This document shows positions 38,716 through 53,523 of a DNA stretch of 64,000 nt, in pieces. Both the position numbers and the translations under genes were made by a program. The notes under the pieces are model-generated. The model was not told the DNA's origin. It ran no database searches and saw nothing but the letters and a program-made list of their open reading frames with translations. Location of the stretch: contig NZ_FXXN01000025.1 of the NCBI RefSeq assembly GCF_900184795.1, forward strand, positions 460,822 to 524,821, given 5' to 3'. The stretch is from Magnetospirillum sp. 15-1. Its GTDB lineage: Bacteria; Pseudomonadota; Alphaproteobacteria; Rhodospirillales; Magnetospirillaceae. How positions within the stretch are numbered: the first letter of the stretch is position 1; each line of letters opens with the position of its first letter.

Positions 38716-39157
38716 CCATCTTCCCCAGGAAATCCTCGAAGTCCTTGGCTTCGCGGAAGTTGCGGTACACCGAGGCGTAACGGACATAGGCGACCTTGTC
38801 GAGGTCCATCAGCACCTCCATGACCAGTTCGCCGATGAACTTGGACGGAACCTCGTTCTCGCCCATGCTTTCCAGGCGGCGGTGGATGCCGTTGACGATA
38901 CGCTCGATCTGCTCGTCGTCCACCGGACGCTTGCGCAGCGCTATACGCAGGGATTTGAGCACCTTGTCACGATCGAAGGGCGAGCGGGCGCCGTCCTTCT
39001 TGATCACCACCAGATCACGGATCTGCACCCGCTCGAAGGTGGTGAAACGCGAGCCGCATTCCGGGCAGGACCGGCGCCGCCGGATGGCCGAGTTGTCCTC
39101 GGTCGGCCGCGAGTCCTTCACCTGGGTATCGTCGTGACCGCAAAACGGACACCGCAT
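38696..39157 (-). CDS. nrdR: Transcriptional repressor NrdR
   Basis: NrdR is a zinc-finger/ATP-cone repressor of ribonucleotide reductase genes. The 153-residue protein begins [17 protein letters not shown] and [13 protein letters not shown] (four zinc cysteines), then has the ATP-cone ([33 protein letters not shown]). It lies between glyA and ribD, a conserved location. Confidence 0.96.
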   Translation of the reverse strand: MRCPFCGHDDTQVKDSRPTEDNSAIRRRRSCPECGSRFTTFERVQIRDLVVIKKDGARSPFDRDKVLKSLRIALRKRPVDDEQIERIVNGIHRRLESMGENEVPSKFIGELVMEVLMDLDKVAYVRYASVYRNFREAKDFEDFLGKMVVPRLD

Positions 39158-39226
39158 GATCTTTCCCCCCGGGAAACCGGCGGAGGCTTCCCCTGCCCCC
39201 GCCCCTGTTCTTGGTCGATGGTCGCC

Positions 39227-40510
39227 TTACGAATAGATCGGGAAGCGCCGGCACAGTTCGGCCACCTCGGCGCGGGCACGGGCCTCCGCCACCGAGTTGT
39301 CCTCAGGGTTCGCGGCCAGACCGTCGAGCACGTCGCCGATCAGTTCGCCCACCTTCTTGAATTCCTCGACGCCGAAGCCCCGGGTGGTCGCCGCCGGGGT
39401 TCCCAGGCGAACGCCCGAGGTAATGGTCGGCTTCTCGGGGTCGAAGGGAATGCCGTTCTTGTTGCAGGTCATGCCGGCATGCTCGAGGCTGGCCTCGGCG
39501 GCCTTGCCGGTCAGCTTCTTGGGCCGCAGATCCACCAGCATCAGGTGGGAATCGGTGCCGCCCGACACGATGTCCAGGCCGCGCCGCACCAGGACGTCGG
39601 CCAGGGCACGGGCGTTGTCCACCACCTGCCTGGCATAAAGCTTGAACTCGGGGCGCAGCGCCTCGCCGAAGGCCACCGCCTTGCCGGCGATGACGTGCAT
39701 CAGCGGGCCGCCCTGAATGCCCGGGAAGATGGCCGAGTTGATCTTCTTGCCGATATCGGCGTCGTTGGAGAGGATCATGCCGCCGCGCGGGCCGCGCAGG
39801 GTCTTGTGGGTGGTGGTGGTCACCACGTGGGCGTGGGGCAGCGGATTGGGATACACGCCGCCGGCCACCAGACCGGCGAAGTGTGCCATGTCCACCATGA
39901 AGAAGGCCCCGACCTCGTCGGCGATCTTGCGGAAGCGGGCGAAGTCGATGGTACGCGGATAGGCCGAGCCGCCGGCGATGATCAGCTTCGGCTTGTGGGT
40001 GCGGGCCAGTTCCTCCACCTCGGCGAAGTCGATCTGGGCATCCTGCTTGCGCACGCCGTACTGCACGGCCTTGAACCACTTGCCCGACTGGTTGGGGGCC
40101 GCGCCGTGGGTCAGGTGACCGCCGGCGGCGAGGCTCATGCCCATGATGGTGTCGCCGGGCTGCAAGAGCGCCATGAACACGCCCTGATTGGCCTGGGAAC
40201 CCGAGCTGGGCTGCACGTTGGCGTAGGAGCAGCCGAAAATCTCGCAGGCGCGGGAAATGGCCAGGCTTTCCGCGATGTCCACGAACTCGCAACCGCCGTA
40301 ATAGCGCTTGCCGGGATACCCCTCGGCGTACTTGTTGGTCAGCACCGAGCCCTGGGCCTCGAGCACGGCCCGCGAGACGATGTTCTCGGAGGCGATCAGC
40401 TCGATCTGGTCCTGCTGGCGCTTCAGTTCCTTGGTGATGGCCGCGAAGACCTCGGGATCACGCTCGGAAAGCGGAGTGCGGAAAAAGGCGTCGGTGGGTG
40501 CGCTGGACAT
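39227..40510 (-). CDS. glyA: Serine hydroxymethyltransferase
   Basis: GlyA interconverts serine and glycine and supplies one-carbon units on tetrahydrofolate. The 427-residue PLP enzyme shows [40 protein letters not shown], the PLP-lysine segment [14 protein letters not shown] (about residue 238) and [14 protein letters not shown]. It heads the nrdR-rib-nusB-thiL series. The 69-base gap to nrdR suggests co-transcription. Confidence 0.97.
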   Translation of the reverse strand: MSSAPTDAFFRTPLSERDPEVFAAITKELKRQQDQIELIASENIVSRAVLEAQGSVLTNKYAEGYPGKRYYGGCEFVDIAESLAISRACEIFGCSYANVQPSSGSQANQGVFMALLQPGDTIMGMSLAAGGHLTHGAAPNQSGKWFKAVQYGVRKQDAQIDFAEVEELARTHKPKLIIAGGSAYPRTIDFARFRKIADEVGAFFMVDMAHFAGLVAGGVYPNPLPHAHVVTTTTHKTLRGPRGGMILSNDADIGKKINSAIFPGIQGGPLMHVIAGKAVAFGEALRPEFKLYARQVVDNARALADVLVRRGLDIVSGGTDSHLMLVDLRPKKLTGKAAEASLEHAGMTCNKNGIPFDPEKPTITSGVRLGTPAATTRGFGVEEFKKVGELIGDVLDGLAANPEDNSVAEARARAEVAELCRRFPIYS

Positions 40511-40552
40511 CGGATCTCTTTCTGGCAGTCGGGTCGTGACGATGTAGGGGGC

Positions 40553-41002
40553 TCAGGACTGCCCGTCGCCGGACAGCTTGGAGACGCGCCGCGCATGACG
40601 GCCGCCCTCGAATTCGGTCTCGAGAAAAATTTTCAGGCAATCGCGCGCCACCTCGGGACCGGTGGTACGCCCGCCCATCACCAGGACGTTAGCGTCGTTG
40701 TGGCTCCGGCACATGCGCGCTCCGAAGGCATCGTGCACCAGGGCGGCGCGGACATGCTCGAAACGGTTGGCGGCGATGGAGATGCCGATACCGGTGCCGC
40801 ACAGCAGCACGCCGCGCTGGGCCTTGCCGCTTTTCAGCGCGTCGGCCAGCTTCACGGCGAAATCGGGATAGTCCACCGAATCCGGCCCATCGGTGCCCAG
40901 GTCAAGCACCGACCAGCCGGAGGCGGCCAGATCCTTGACCAGCAATTCCTTCATCTCGATGCCGCCGTGATCGCAGGCAATGGCTATGGTTTTGGCACTC
41001 AT
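40553..41002 (-). CDS. rpiB: Ribose-5-phosphate isomerase B
   Basis: RpiB interconverts ribose-5-phosphate and ribulose-5-phosphate, the substrate of RibB. The 149-residue product starts at ATG 41002 with MSAKTIAIACDHGG and shows DLGTDGPDSVDYPDFA, GVLLCGTGIGISIAANR (catalytic Cys), VHDAFGARMCRSHNDANVLVMG. It is 42 bases upstream of glyA, the usual rpiB-glyA pairing. The frame extends 22 codons further upstream without family support. Confidence 0.95.
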   Translation of the reverse strand: MSAKTIAIACDHGGIEMKELLVKDLAASGWSVLDLGTDGPDSVDYPDFAVKLADALKSGKAQRGVLLCGTGIGISIAANRFEHVRAALVHDAFGARMCRSHNDANVLVMGGRTTGPEVARDCLKIFLETEFEGGRHARRVSKLSGDGQS

Positions 41003-41341
41003 CAGCAACCTACCCCGGCGATCCTTGTTTGCATGGGCTAGATACCATATGTCGGACCACCTTGCCAATGCGCCACAAGCTTATGGGGCATACCCGATCG
41101 CGACACCGAACCACCGCGGCGACGGCCAAAAAAGCATCACGAACAGGCCTTCCGGCAATAGAAGCCTGACCGCTTATACAGACCATCGGCGTAAACCCCC
41201 ATACGTCGGGATAATCATTATTGCAGTTCACACCAACTCCAAGAACTCATTATTCATGTGGTTCAATTTCCAATTGACAGTGAAGTCCTGCCATGTCTTC
41301 ATTGATTCAATTATGCCAACAAACTGTGGTCGGATAGCCAG
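41003..41341. other. 339-base AT-richer intergenic region between rpiB and mucR
   Basis: No gene is convincing here. Towards the mucR side the sequence becomes clearly AT-rich and contains a TTGACA (41274-41279) with only weak -10 options 17-18 bases on (CTTCAT/TTCATT). The AT-rich 60-70 bases just before mucR are the kind of DNA MucR proteins bind, so autoregulation is plausible but inferred. The rpiB promoter must lie on the other side. Confidence 0.5.
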
Positions 41342-41797
41342 ATGAGCGACATCAACTCGGATAAGACCAATCGTGACGACCTGCTGCGCATGGCCGTCGA
41401 TGTAGTCGCCGCCTATGTGGGTAAGAACCCGGTTCCGGCGGGGCAGTTGCCTGAACTGATCAATACGGTCTACGGATCGCTTTCATCCCTTGAAGGCGGC
41501 CAGCCGGAAGCAAAGTCCGAGGCTCCGAAACCCGCCATCGCCGTCAAGAAGTCGGTGACTCCCGACTACATCATCTGTCTCGAGGATGGCAAAAAGTTGA
41601 AGATGCTCAAGCGGCATCTGCGCACCACCTACAATATGACGCCGGACGAGTACCGGATGAAGTGGGGCCTGACCCCCGACTATCCCATGGTCGCCCCCAA
41701 CTATGCCGCCCAGCGCTCGGACTTCGCCAAGAAGATCGGTCTGGGCCGCAAGGCCGGCGAAGCCACCGACAAGCCGGTCCGTCGCGGCCGCCGCTAA
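41342..41797 (+). CDS. MucR/Ros-family zinc-finger regulator
   Basis: This 151-residue regulator of the Ros/MucR family is an alphaproteobacterial zinc-finger DNA-binding protein that usually binds AT-rich promoters and controls exopolysaccharide, motility or cell-cycle genes. The finger region reads IICLEDGKKLKMLKRHLRTTY, followed by MTPDEYRMKWGLTPDYPMVAP and YAAQRSDFAKKIGLGRK. Only one cysteine of the usual pair is present, as in several MucR proteins. The start is ATG 41342. It is a single gene with its own terminator. Confidence 0.93.
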   Translation: MSDINSDKTNRDDLLRMAVDVVAAYVGKNPVPAGQLPELINTVYGSLSSLEGGQPEAKSEAPKPAIAVKKSVTPDYIICLEDGKKLKMLKRHLRTTYNMTPDEYRMKWGLTPDYPMVAPNYAAQRSDFAKKIGLGRKAGEATDKPVRRGRR

Positions 41798-41818
41798 ACG
41801 CGGACGGGCTGAAACTCG

Positions 41819-41851
41819 AACGGCGCGATGCCTCGGGCATCGCGCCGTTTT
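41819..41851 (+). terminator. Terminator of mucR
   Basis: CGGCGCGATGCC (41821-41832) pairs with GGCATCGCGCCG (41836-41847) around TCG, flanked by AA and TTTT. Confidence 0.9.
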
Positions 41852-41918
41852 CGATTCCGGATTCGGTTCCGATGGCGAGATACGCCGGTCAACGTTTGCC
41901 GGGCGGCGGATACCGCTC

Positions 41919-42743
41919 CTACAGAACGATTTCCATGCCGTCGCGAGCCACGACTACCCCATCCCAGGTCTGAAGCGCCTCGGCCTCGATACCGGCCATG
42001 ACGTCGTCGGTGTGCTCCGGGTCGTGATGGAAGATGGCCAGACGCCCGGCACCGGCCGCCCGGGCCAGGCGGATACCCTCCTGCCAGGTGGAGTGCCCCC
42101 AGCCGACCTTGCCGGGGAATTCGGCATCGGTATAGGTGCAGTCGTAGATCACCAGATCGGCACCCCGCATCAGCGACAGCACGTTGTCGTCGAGGGTGCC
42201 GGGCGTATGCTCTGTATCGGTGATATAGGCCATGGCGACGCCGCCGGTCTCCAGGCGATAGCCGCAGGCACCGTTGGGATGGCGCAGCGGCGCGGTACGC
42301 AACGTCACCCCGTCATAGGGGGTGAAAACGCTGCCCACCTCGAAATCCTCGTACGAGACGATGCCGCGCATGGCGGCCAGGGGCACCGGGAAATTGGGTG
42401 TTTCCATCTGGCCGGTCAGCACGTGCTGGATGCCGCGCGGGCTGCCCTCCTGCCTGGGGCCGTGAACCTCGAGGCGGAAAGCCGGGTTGTAGGCGGGAGC
42501 GAAGAAGGGAAAGCCGTTGATGTGGTCCCAATGGGTGTGGGTGAAGAACAGATGGGCCTGCCCGATGCCGCGACCAATGATATCGCGCCCAAGGGAGCGG
42601 ATACCCGTCCCGGCGTCAAAGACAATGATCCCAGCCTCGGTGGTAACGGCAATACAGGAGGTATTGCCGCCATAGACCACATGATCGGGCGAAGGACAGG
42701 CGATGCTTCCGCGCACCCCCCAAAACTTCACCGTGCAAACCAT
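41919..42743 (-). CDS. Metallo-beta-lactamase-fold hydrolase
   Basis: This 274-residue protein starts at ATG 42743 (MVCTVKFWGVRGSI) and resembles the cAMP-phosphodiesterase/RNase Z side of the metallo-beta-lactamase superfamily. Metal ligands are FTHTHWDHINGFPFF, a histidine in PLRHPNGACGY, the aspartate in AYITDTEHTPG and FHHDPEHTDD. The WGVRGSIACPSPDHVVYGGNTSC start is shared with proteins found near signalling genes in many proteobacteria. The substrate is unknown. It is on the nnrS strand, 105 bases after the SAM hydrolase gene. Confidence 0.85.
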   Translation of the reverse strand: MVCTVKFWGVRGSIACPSPDHVVYGGNTSCIAVTTEAGIIVFDAGTGIRSLGRDIIGRGIGQAHLFFTHTHWDHINGFPFFAPAYNPAFRLEVHGPRQEGSPRGIQHVLTGQMETPNFPVPLAAMRGIVSYEDFEVGSVFTPYDGVTLRTAPLRHPNGACGYRLETGGVAMAYITDTEHTPGTLDDNVLSLMRGADLVIYDCTYTDAEFPGKVGWGHSTWQEGIRLARAAGAGRLAIFHHDPEHTDDVMAGIEAEALQTWDGVVVARDGMEIVL

Positions 42744-42848
42744 TCCCTGGCTCCCCGCGCTAGCCCCACGGCACGACTGTAGCCACAGTGCCGCCTTGCG
42801 CCTATGTATTTGGTCACACAAACGGGGAAAAATAAGAAAGAATGTTAG

Positions 42849-43574
42849 TTAAATTGTGACATAATCACCAATGGCCAATGCCGGAAGGCTGGAGGCCGCG
42901 CCGCCATTGACGGCGATCTCCACCAATCCCGAAGAATTCTCGTACCAGAACGCCTCGCCGGCCGGCACGTCGGAGAATGTACGCGCCCGATGAAACTCGT
43001 GCCCGCCGGCCCGCAGAACGGCATCCCCGGCCAGGGCCGAGGCCCGCAGCCCGGTCCAGGCATTGCCGTAATGGTCGTGGTAGATGACGGCCGCCAGATC
43101 GTCGGGCCAGTCGGCACGGCGCGGCGGGTCCAGGGGCTTGCACCCCGCATCCTCGGGATTCAGGCCGGCGGCCAGACGGGCCGCCATGGGGGCGAAGAGA
43201 TCGCGGCCGTGAAAGCTGGCCGACAGGCGGTCGGGCCGCCAGACGATCTCCCAGGCGCGAGAGGTCTTGGCGCGGCGCAGCAGCGGCTCGAACAGGCCGT
43301 TGTCGGGGCCGACGAACAGTACGCCGTCCGCTTCGACCACCAGGGGCAGGCGCTCGCCTCCCACCCCGGGATCGACCACCGCCAGAACCACCGACTGGCG
43401 GGGAATGGCGGGCGCCAGCGCCGCCAGCAGATAGGCCGAGGCCTTGGGGTCGAAGCGTGGCGCGTCGGCCAGCAGATTGACCACCGGCTCGGCCGGCAGG
43501 GTCTGGCGGATGACCATCTCCATCTGGCCGAGATAGGGGCCTTGCACCCCGAAATCGGTAAAAAGGACGATCAT
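42849..43574 (-). CDS. SAM hydroxide adenosyltransferase (DUF62 family)
   Basis: This 241-residue protein of the fluorinase/chlorinase superfamily most likely uses hydroxide to split S-adenosylmethionine into adenosine and methionine. The start at ATG 43574 gives MIVLFTDFG. Family motifs are DFGVQGPYLGQM, VVDPGVGG, VGPDNGLFEPL, FHGRDLFAPMAARLA and YHDHYGNAWT. The long frame upstream of ATG 43574 is not conserved. It is 19 bases after nnrS, so it is probably co-transcribed and under the same oxygen/NO control. Confidence 0.88.
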   Translation of the reverse strand: MIVLFTDFGVQGPYLGQMEMVIRQTLPAEPVVNLLADAPRFDPKASAYLLAALAPAIPRQSVVLAVVDPGVGGERLPLVVEADGVLFVGPDNGLFEPLLRRAKTSRAWEIVWRPDRLSASFHGRDLFAPMAARLAAGLNPEDAGCKPLDPPRRADWPDDLAAVIYHDHYGNAWTGLRASALAGDAVLRAGGHEFHRARTFSDVPAGEAFWYENSSGLVEIAVNGGAASSLPALAIGDYVTI

Positions 43575-43593
43575 CCCGCCGCCCCTCCCCGTG

Positions 43594-44805
43594 TCACCCC
43601 GGCCGGCCGTCGGCGCGCGGCTTGGTGCAGATGGGGAAGTAGACCACGACATAGAGAATCCAGCCGAGGGTCCACAGACCGCCGCCCAGCATGGTCAGCA
43701 CCATCATGCCGTCGGGAATGACCGGAGCGACCACGCGCAGCAGCGCCCCGGCGGAAATCAGGCCATAGGCCCACACGGTGGCCTTGGCCACCACCAGCGG
43801 GTGGCCGGCATGGCCCAGGGCGGCACGGCTCATCACCGCCATGACCATGGTGGCGACGGAACCGGCGGTCAGGGCGTGCAGCGCCGCCGAGGCCGGCAGC
43901 GGCTCGATGAAGGCCGACAGGCCCAGCAGGGCGAAGCCCAGCACCATCCAGGCATAACCCACATGCAGGACCACCAGGATGGGATTGGACACGGTCTTGA
44001 GACCATGCCAGCCCGAGAGGCGCCAGGCGTGGACCACCGCCGCCAGCAGCAGCAGCGCGCCGGCCGCCGGCGAGGACGGCAGGAAGACCTGGGCGAGACC
44101 GGCCAGGGCGACGACGGCCCCCGCCCCGCCCTTCTCGATCCAGCCCACCGGCGCCAGCTCCACCGGACGGCCCTGCATGCGCAGCCAGTTCTGGGTGAAG
44201 GACGGAATGATGCGTCCGCCGACGATGGCGATCATCAGGAGCAGGACGAAGATGCCCAGCGTCACGCCCTTGAGCCCGACGACCTTGCCGGTCAGGGCCT
44301 CGATATGGGCGCACAGCCCGGCCAGCCACAGCACGCCGAGGATGGGCAGGAAGACGATGTTGCGCCACTTGCCCGCCTCGATCAGCGGCTTGGCCAGCAG
44401 GAAGGCGAGCAGCGGCAGATAGCCGAGATCGAGCACCGCCACCAGGACCGGCGGCAGAACCCCGGCCAGGGCGATGGCGACGCGGCCGGCCAGCCACAGG
44501 GCGAACAGCGCCATCAGCGGCTTGCCCGACACGTGGTGCGAATTGGTCCAGTTGGGAACCGCCGTCAGCAGGAAGCCGCCCACCGCCGCTCCGGCGAAGC
44601 CGAAGACCATGGCGTGGGAGTGCCAGACCACCGGATTCCAGTTGGCCCCCACCGGCAGAATTCCCGAGAAGGCGAGAAGCCACAGCGGCAGCATGACCGC
44701 CGCCTGGACTGCAGCGAACAGGAAGAACGGACGGAAGCCGGCGGCGAAGAACATCGGGCCCTGCGAGCCCTTATAGACGGGTTCCATCAACGGAATGGTG
44801 GCCAT
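43594..44805 (-). CDS. nnrS: NnrS family haem-copper membrane protein
   Basis: NnrS is a polytopic membrane protein made under NnrR control in denitrifiers and linked to tolerance of nitric oxide. The 403-residue protein has about 12 hydrophobic segments and the family's histidine motifs, e.g. FRPFFLFAA, NPVVWHSHAMVFGFAGAAVGGFLL split as VWHSHAM and GFLLTAVPNW, ALHALTAGSV and MSRAALGH. I start at ATG 44805 with AGGA nine bases upstream. A perfect TTGA-N6-TCAA box lies 60 bases before it. Confidence 0.93.
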   Translation of the reverse strand: MATIPLMEPVYKGSQGPMFFAAGFRPFFLFAAVQAAVMLPLWLLAFSGILPVGANWNPVVWHSHAMVFGFAGAAVGGFLLTAVPNWTNSHHVSGKPLMALFALWLAGRVAIALAGVLPPVLVAVLDLGYLPLLAFLLAKPLIEAGKWRNIVFLPILGVLWLAGLCAHIEALTGKVVGLKGVTLGIFVLLLMIAIVGGRIIPSFTQNWLRMQGRPVELAPVGWIEKGGAGAVVALAGLAQVFLPSSPAAGALLLLAAVVHAWRLSGWHGLKTVSNPILVVLHVGYAWMVLGFALLGLSAFIEPLPASAALHALTAGSVATMVMAVMSRAALGHAGHPLVVAKATVWAYGLISAGALLRVVAPVIPDGMMVLTMLGGGLWTLGWILYVVVYFPICTKPRADGRPG

Positions 44806-44864
44806 GAACAAGCATCCTGAAGCGAACGACCGGGCGATGATGCCCCTTTCAAGTCGTCCGTGCC

Positions 44865-44878
44865 TTGAGGAGCGTCAA
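44865..44878 (-). promoter_or_regulatory. FNR/NnrR-type binding site upstream of nnrS
   Basis: TTGAGGAGCGTCAA matches TTGA-N6-TCAA exactly, the half-sites of the Crp/Fnr superfamily members FNR, NnrR and Dnr. Its centre is 66 bases from the nnrS ATG, which would be about -40 of a promoter starting close to the gene. Confidence 0.65.
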
Positions 44879-44927
44879 GGGCAACCATCGCCATGCGGCC
44901 CCAATGACCGCATGGCCGGAGACAGGA

Positions 44928-46616
44928 TCACATGGCCCGCACTTCACCCAGGAAGCGGTCGACACCGCTGCGCAGGGTCTCGGATTCATGGGCCAGACCG
45001 GCGGCGGCGCCCTGCAATTCGCGGGCGGCGACGCCGGCTTCGGCGGCGGTACGGCTGATGGAGGAGATGTGGCGGGACACTTCCTGCGCTCCACCGGCCG
45101 CCTCGTGAACGTTGCGGGCGATCTCCCGGGTGGCGGCGCCCTGCTGATCCACCGCCTCGGCGATGGCGGTGGCGATCTCGTCCATGCGGCCGATGGTCTT
45201 GCCGATCCCCTCGATGGCCCCCACCGCGTCGGCGGTGGTCGACTGGATGGCGGCGATCTGCTGGCCGATCTCGTCGGTGGCCTTGGCGGTCTGGCTGGCC
45301 AGATGCTTGACCTCGTTGGCGACCACGGCGAAGCCTTTTCCCGCCTCGCCGGCGCGGGCCGCCTCGATGGTGGCGTTCAAGGCCAGTAGATTGGTCTGGC
45401 CGGCGATGTCGTTGATCAGGCGCACCACCTCGCCGATACGGTCGGCCGCCTCGGACAGACCGCGCACCACGGAATCGGTGCGATGGGCGGCATCCACCGC
45501 TTCCCTGGCGATCTGGGTGCTTTCCACGACCTGGGTACCGATGCCGCGGATGGAGGCCGACAATTCCTCGGCGGCGGCGGCCACGGTTTCCACGTTGGAC
45601 GAGGTCTGCTGCGCGGCGGCGGCCACCGCCTGGCTTTCCTGGGAGGCGTTGTCGATGGCCCCGGCCATGGCATTGGCGGTGGACTGCATGCGTCCGGCGG
45701 ATTCGTTGACCGTCACCACGGTGGACTTGACGCCGCGCTCCAGCTCGCCGGCCAGACCGGCCAGGGTGGACCGGCGCTCGGCCTCGGCCTGACGGCGCTG
45801 TTCGGCCCGCTCGGCCGCCATGCGCTCCATGGTCAGGGAATGCTCGCGGAACACCTCGGCGGCACGGACCAGATCGCCGATCTCGTCGCCACGCCCGGCG
45901 CCGTCGATCACCACGGCGGTGTCACCCTCGGCCAGCTTGCGGATGCCGCCGGTAACCCCGTTCATGCCGGTGATGACGTTGTTGCCGATCCACCACGACA
46001 CCAGCAGGACCAGCAGGACGATGCCGGCGGCGATGCCGCCCAGCTTGGCGATTTCGGCCCGGAAGGCGGCATCCACGTCATCGATATAGATGCCGGAGCC
46101 CACCAGCCAGCCCCATTCCGGAATACCCTTGACGTAGGACACCTTGGGCACCGGCTGGTCGAAGCCGGGCTTGGGCCACAGGTAGTCGACGAAGCCGGCC
46201 TTATCCTTGGTGACCACATCGATCATGGCGGCGAAGAAATTCTTTCCGGCGGGGTCCTTCAACCCCATCAGGTCCTTGCCCAGCATGTCGGGACGAATGG
46301 GATGGACCACCATCCTGCCGGCCATGCTGTTGATCCAGAAATATTCGGTCCCGGCATAGCGCATGGACTTCACCGCCTCGATGGCGGCGGTCTGGGCGGC
46401 CTCGGCGGTCATCTGGCCGGACTGGGCCAGCTTGACGAAATGACCGATGACGCTGTGGGCGGTCTCCACCACGTGCTGGGTCTTCACCTGCCGCGCCGCC
46501 ATGAGATCCTGGCGGAGATTGGCGAGGTTGACCGCGATGATTGTCCCCATGCCCAGTAGGGACAACACGACAATAAGAAAGATTTTCGCCCGAAAGCGCC
46601 AGTTGCTGATCGACAT
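44928..46616 (-). CDS. Methyl-accepting chemotaxis protein with Cache sensor
   Basis: This 562-residue transmembrane chemoreceptor has TM1 (about 9-31) and a periplasmic single-Cache-type domain (about 35-190, with [15 protein letters not shown] and [16 protein letters not shown]). TM2 (about 192-213), HAMP (about 214-267) and the methyl-accepting signalling domain follow, including the hairpin tip [22 protein letters not shown]-type sequence around residue 395. No C-terminal CheB/CheR pentapeptide is present. The ligand is unknown. The small Cache type often binds short carboxylates. Confidence 0.95.
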   Translation of the reverse strand: MSISNWRFRAKIFLIVVLSLLGMGTIIAVNLANLRQDLMAARQVKTQHVVETAHSVIGHFVKLAQSGQMTAEAAQTAAIEAVKSMRYAGTEYFWINSMAGRMVVHPIRPDMLGKDLMGLKDPAGKNFFAAMIDVVTKDKAGFVDYLWPKPGFDQPVPKVSYVKGIPEWGWLVGSGIYIDDVDAAFRAEIAKLGGIAAGIVLLVLLVSWWIGNNVITGMNGVTGGIRKLAEGDTAVVIDGAGRGDEIGDLVRAAEVFREHSLTMERMAAERAEQRRQAEAERRSTLAGLAGELERGVKSTVVTVNESAGRMQSTANAMAGAIDNASQESQAVAAAAQQTSSNVETVAAAAEELSASIRGIGTQVVESTQIAREAVDAAHRTDSVVRGLSEAADRIGEVVRLINDIAGQTNLLALNATIEAARAGEAGKGFAVVANEVKHLASQTAKATDEIGQQIAAIQSTTADAVGAIEGIGKTIGRMDEIATAIAEAVDQQGAATREIARNVHEAAGGAQEVSRHISSISRTAAEAGVAARELQGAAAGLAHESETLRSGVDRFLGEVRAM

Positions 46617-46667
46617 TCGCCGCTTTTCCCAAAGGTTGCCGTTGGTACGGACCCTCCATCCAAGCCC

Positions 46668-46696
46668 CTTGTATGGTGAACTTCAGAACTAGTCAA
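46668..46696 (-). promoter_or_regulatory. Chemoreceptor gene promoter
   Basis: On the minus strand TTGACT and TACAAG are separated by 17 bases, 52 bases before the chemoreceptor ATG. Confidence 0.5.
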
Positions 46697-46899
46697 TAAG
46701 TCCAAGTTCTCACTTGGTAAACTCATACCGAAGAAGGCAACCCTTGCGGGATGTGCATAGAACACCAACCCGCTTCCGCAGAAAAGCGGGCAGATTACCA
46801 AGATCATTCTGTCGAATTCGATTTTGGTATTTCAGTATCTAAATACTGTTTCCTGGGGAAACAAAGAATCTGTACCGGATGGAACTGGTATGACCATTG

Positions 46900-46928
46900 A
46901 AAAAGGGGTGGCTGAAACAGCCACCCCT
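46900..46928 (-). terminator. Terminator of the gltBD operon
   Basis: On the minus strand AGGGGTGGCTG-TTT-CAGCCACCCCT forms a perfect 11-bp stem followed by TTTT, 18 bases after the gltD stop. Confidence 0.9.
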
Positions 46929-46946
46929 CTTCCATTGACGGCCCGA

Positions 46947-48365
46947 TCAGCAGGCGGGCAGATCGCTCGAGCCCATGAGATAGGCGTCGACGGCGCGGGC
47001 GGCCTGACGCCCTTCGCGGATCGCCCAGACCACCAGGCTCTGGCCGCGGCGGATGTCGCCGGCGGCGAAGACCTTGGGATTGGAGGTCTGATAGGCGGTG
47101 GTGTCGGCCTTGACGTTGCCGCGACCGTCCTTCTCCAGCCCCAGGCCGTCCACCAGACCCTCGTGGACCGGATGGACGAAGCCCATGGCCAGCAGCACCA
47201 GATCGGCCTCGAGCTTGAACTCGGTGCCGGGAATCGGCTGGAACCTGGCATCCACTTGGGTGCAGTCGAGGCCGGTCACCTGACCGTCCTTGCCGGTGAA
47301 GCGCACGGTCGACACCGACCAGCGACGGTCACAGCCCTCGTCGTGAGAGGACGAGGTGCGCAGTTTGTTGGGCCACAGCGGCCAGGACACGCCCTTGTCC
47401 TCCTTCTCCGGAGGCTTGGGCATGATCTCGATCTGGGTAACCGAGGCGGCGCCATGGCGATTGGAGGTGCCGACGCAGTCGGCGCCGGTATCGCCGCCGC
47501 CGATCACCACCACCTTCTTGCCCTTGGCCAGGATATCCTCGCCGCCCACCGCCTCGCCGCTGACGCGGCGGTTCTGCTGGGTCAGGAAGTCCATGGCGTA
47601 GTGCACGCCCTTGAGCTCGCGGCCGGGGACCGGCAGATCACGGGGCTTTTCCGAACCGCCGGTCAGCACCACGGCGTCGAAGCCGTCCAGCAGGTCCTTT
47701 ACGGGCAAGGTCACGCCCACATGGGTGTTGGCCCGGATGGTGACGCCCTCGGCCTCCATCTGCTCCACGCGGCGATCGATGATCGCCTTTTCCAGCTTGA
47801 AGTCGGGAATGCCGTAGCGCAGCAGGCCGCCGACCTTGGCGTTCTTCTCGAACAGGGTCACCGCATGGCCGGCGCGGGCCAGTTGCTGCGCGGCGGCCAT
47901 GCCCGCCGGGCCGCCGCCCACCACCGCCACCATCTTGCCGGTCTCGCGCTTAGGCAGGTCGGGCACCAGCCAGCCTTCGGCGAAGGCCCGCTCGACGATG
48001 GCGTGCTCGATGGTCTTGATGGCCACCGGGGCGTCGGTAATATTCAGCGTGCACGCCGCCTCGCACGGCGCCGGGCAGACGCGGCCGGTGAATTCCGGGA
48101 AGTTGTTGGTGGAGTGGAGAACCTCGGAGGCCTCCTGCCAGCGATTGCGGTACACCAGATCATTCCAGTCGGGAATGATGTTGTTGACCGGGCAGCCCTG
48201 ATGACAGAAGGGAATGCCGCAATCCATGCAGCGCGCCCCCTGGCGGGACAGTTCCTCGTTGGTCAGCGGCTTGGAGAACTCGCGATAGTGCTTCACACGC
48301 TCTTCCGGCTTTTCATAGCCGGGAGTCTGGCGGTCGAATTCCTTGAAACCGGTTGCCTTTCCCAT
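46947..48365 (-). CDS. gltD: Glutamate synthase (NADPH), small subunit
   Basis: The small subunit passes electrons from NADPH through FAD and two 4Fe-4S clusters to GltB. The 472-residue product starts at ATG 48365 ([12 protein letters not shown]). It has the N-terminal cysteine clusters ([16 protein letters not shown] and [14 protein letters not shown]), the FAD motif [14 protein letters not shown] and the NADPH motif [15 protein letters not shown]. The C-terminal FAD contact is [18 protein letters not shown]. The start is one base after the gltB stop. Confidence 0.96.
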   Translation of the reverse strand: MGKATGFKEFDRQTPGYEKPEERVKHYREFSKPLTNEELSRQGARCMDCGIPFCHQGCPVNNIIPDWNDLVYRNRWQEASEVLHSTNNFPEFTGRVCPAPCEAACTLNITDAPVAIKTIEHAIVERAFAEGWLVPDLPKRETGKMVAVVGGGPAGMAAAQQLARAGHAVTLFEKNAKVGGLLRYGIPDFKLEKAIIDRRVEQMEAEGVTIRANTHVGVTLPVKDLLDGFDAVVLTGGSEKPRDLPVPGRELKGVHYAMDFLTQQNRRVSGEAVGGEDILAKGKKVVVIGGGDTGADCVGTSNRHGAASVTQIEIMPKPPEKEDKGVSWPLWPNKLRTSSSHDEGCDRRWSVSTVRFTGKDGQVTGLDCTQVDARFQPIPGTEFKLEADLVLLAMGFVHPVHEGLVDGLGLEKDGRGNVKADTTAYQTSNPKVFAAGDIRRGQSLVVWAIREGRQAARAVDAYLMGSSDLPAC

Positions 48366-48366
48366 T

Positions 48367-52995
<4,629 letters not shown>

Positions 52996-53523
52996 TTCGT
53001 GTTCCTTTATACCGCCCTGCGGCCCCAAACCAGCCGCACAGCCTGATCCAACACACCCAATCCGTCCCTCTTGGGCGGGCAGACAGCCCCCCATCCGATC
53101 GCCATGGACGATCAGCCAAGTTAGATTTCATACGGCATTCCGCCGGGTTCGCCAAGAGTAGGTTGCTGCCACCCTCCGTAAATCCCGGCGATTGACAGCG
53201 AGCGCACCACCACCGCCAGGGGTCGCGGGGAAACATTCATAGACTTGAGGGATGGCGATCCCGCCCCATCACCCCCCTCTTGTAAAATGGCGGAGCAATT
53301 CCCTCATTCTTTGTCGAGGGGATGACAGACTTCACCTCGCGGCAATTGCTCACCTAGCCTTGGAATAGGGTATTCACCCGATGGGCGGTTTAAAGCAATT
53401 CCATGCTTTGACAGGGTGCGAATTTGATGGCCTTATTTGATGAATAATATTCAGGCGACCATGGAGACGGGGAAAACACCCGCACGGGCTCGCCGGACAG
53501 GGTCGCCGCAGGGAGGTGTCCGC
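52996..53523. other. Divergent regulatory gap between gltB and the liv-type operon
   Basis: No gene is supported in these 528 bases. A minus-strand promoter-like pair for gltB is at 53127-53155. On the plus strand TTGACA (53408-53413) has a weak -10 17 bases on. AGCAATTCC occurs twice (53294-53302 and 53394-53402). No clear sigma-54 (-24/-12) sequence was found by eye, although NtrC control would be expected for either side. Confidence 0.5.
53127..53155 (-). promoter_or_regulatory. Candidate gltB promoter
   Basis: On the minus strand TTGGCG and TATGAA are 17 bases apart, 132 bases upstream of the gltB GTG. Confidence 0.35.

Larger units (their letters stand above)
46617..46946. other. 330-base gap between the chemoreceptor and gltD
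   Basis: It holds the chemoreceptor promoter (46668-46696), a 6-bp inverted repeat CCAAGT-TCTC-ACTTGG (46702-46717), a CCCGCTT...AAGCGGG repeat near 46770-46791 and, at its right end, the gltD terminator. No convincing gene is seen. Confidence 0.6.

Noticed and set aside
40980-41345. 121-codon plus-strand frame between rpiB and mucR
   Set aside because: It begins inside rpiB antisense, ends on the mucR start, has mixed AT/GC codon use and no ribosome site. The region looks like promoter DNA.
53300-53440. Sigma-54 promoter between gltB and the transporter operon
   Set aside because: No TGGC-N8-TTGC spacing could be found by eye on either strand, although the Ntr context made it worth looking for.
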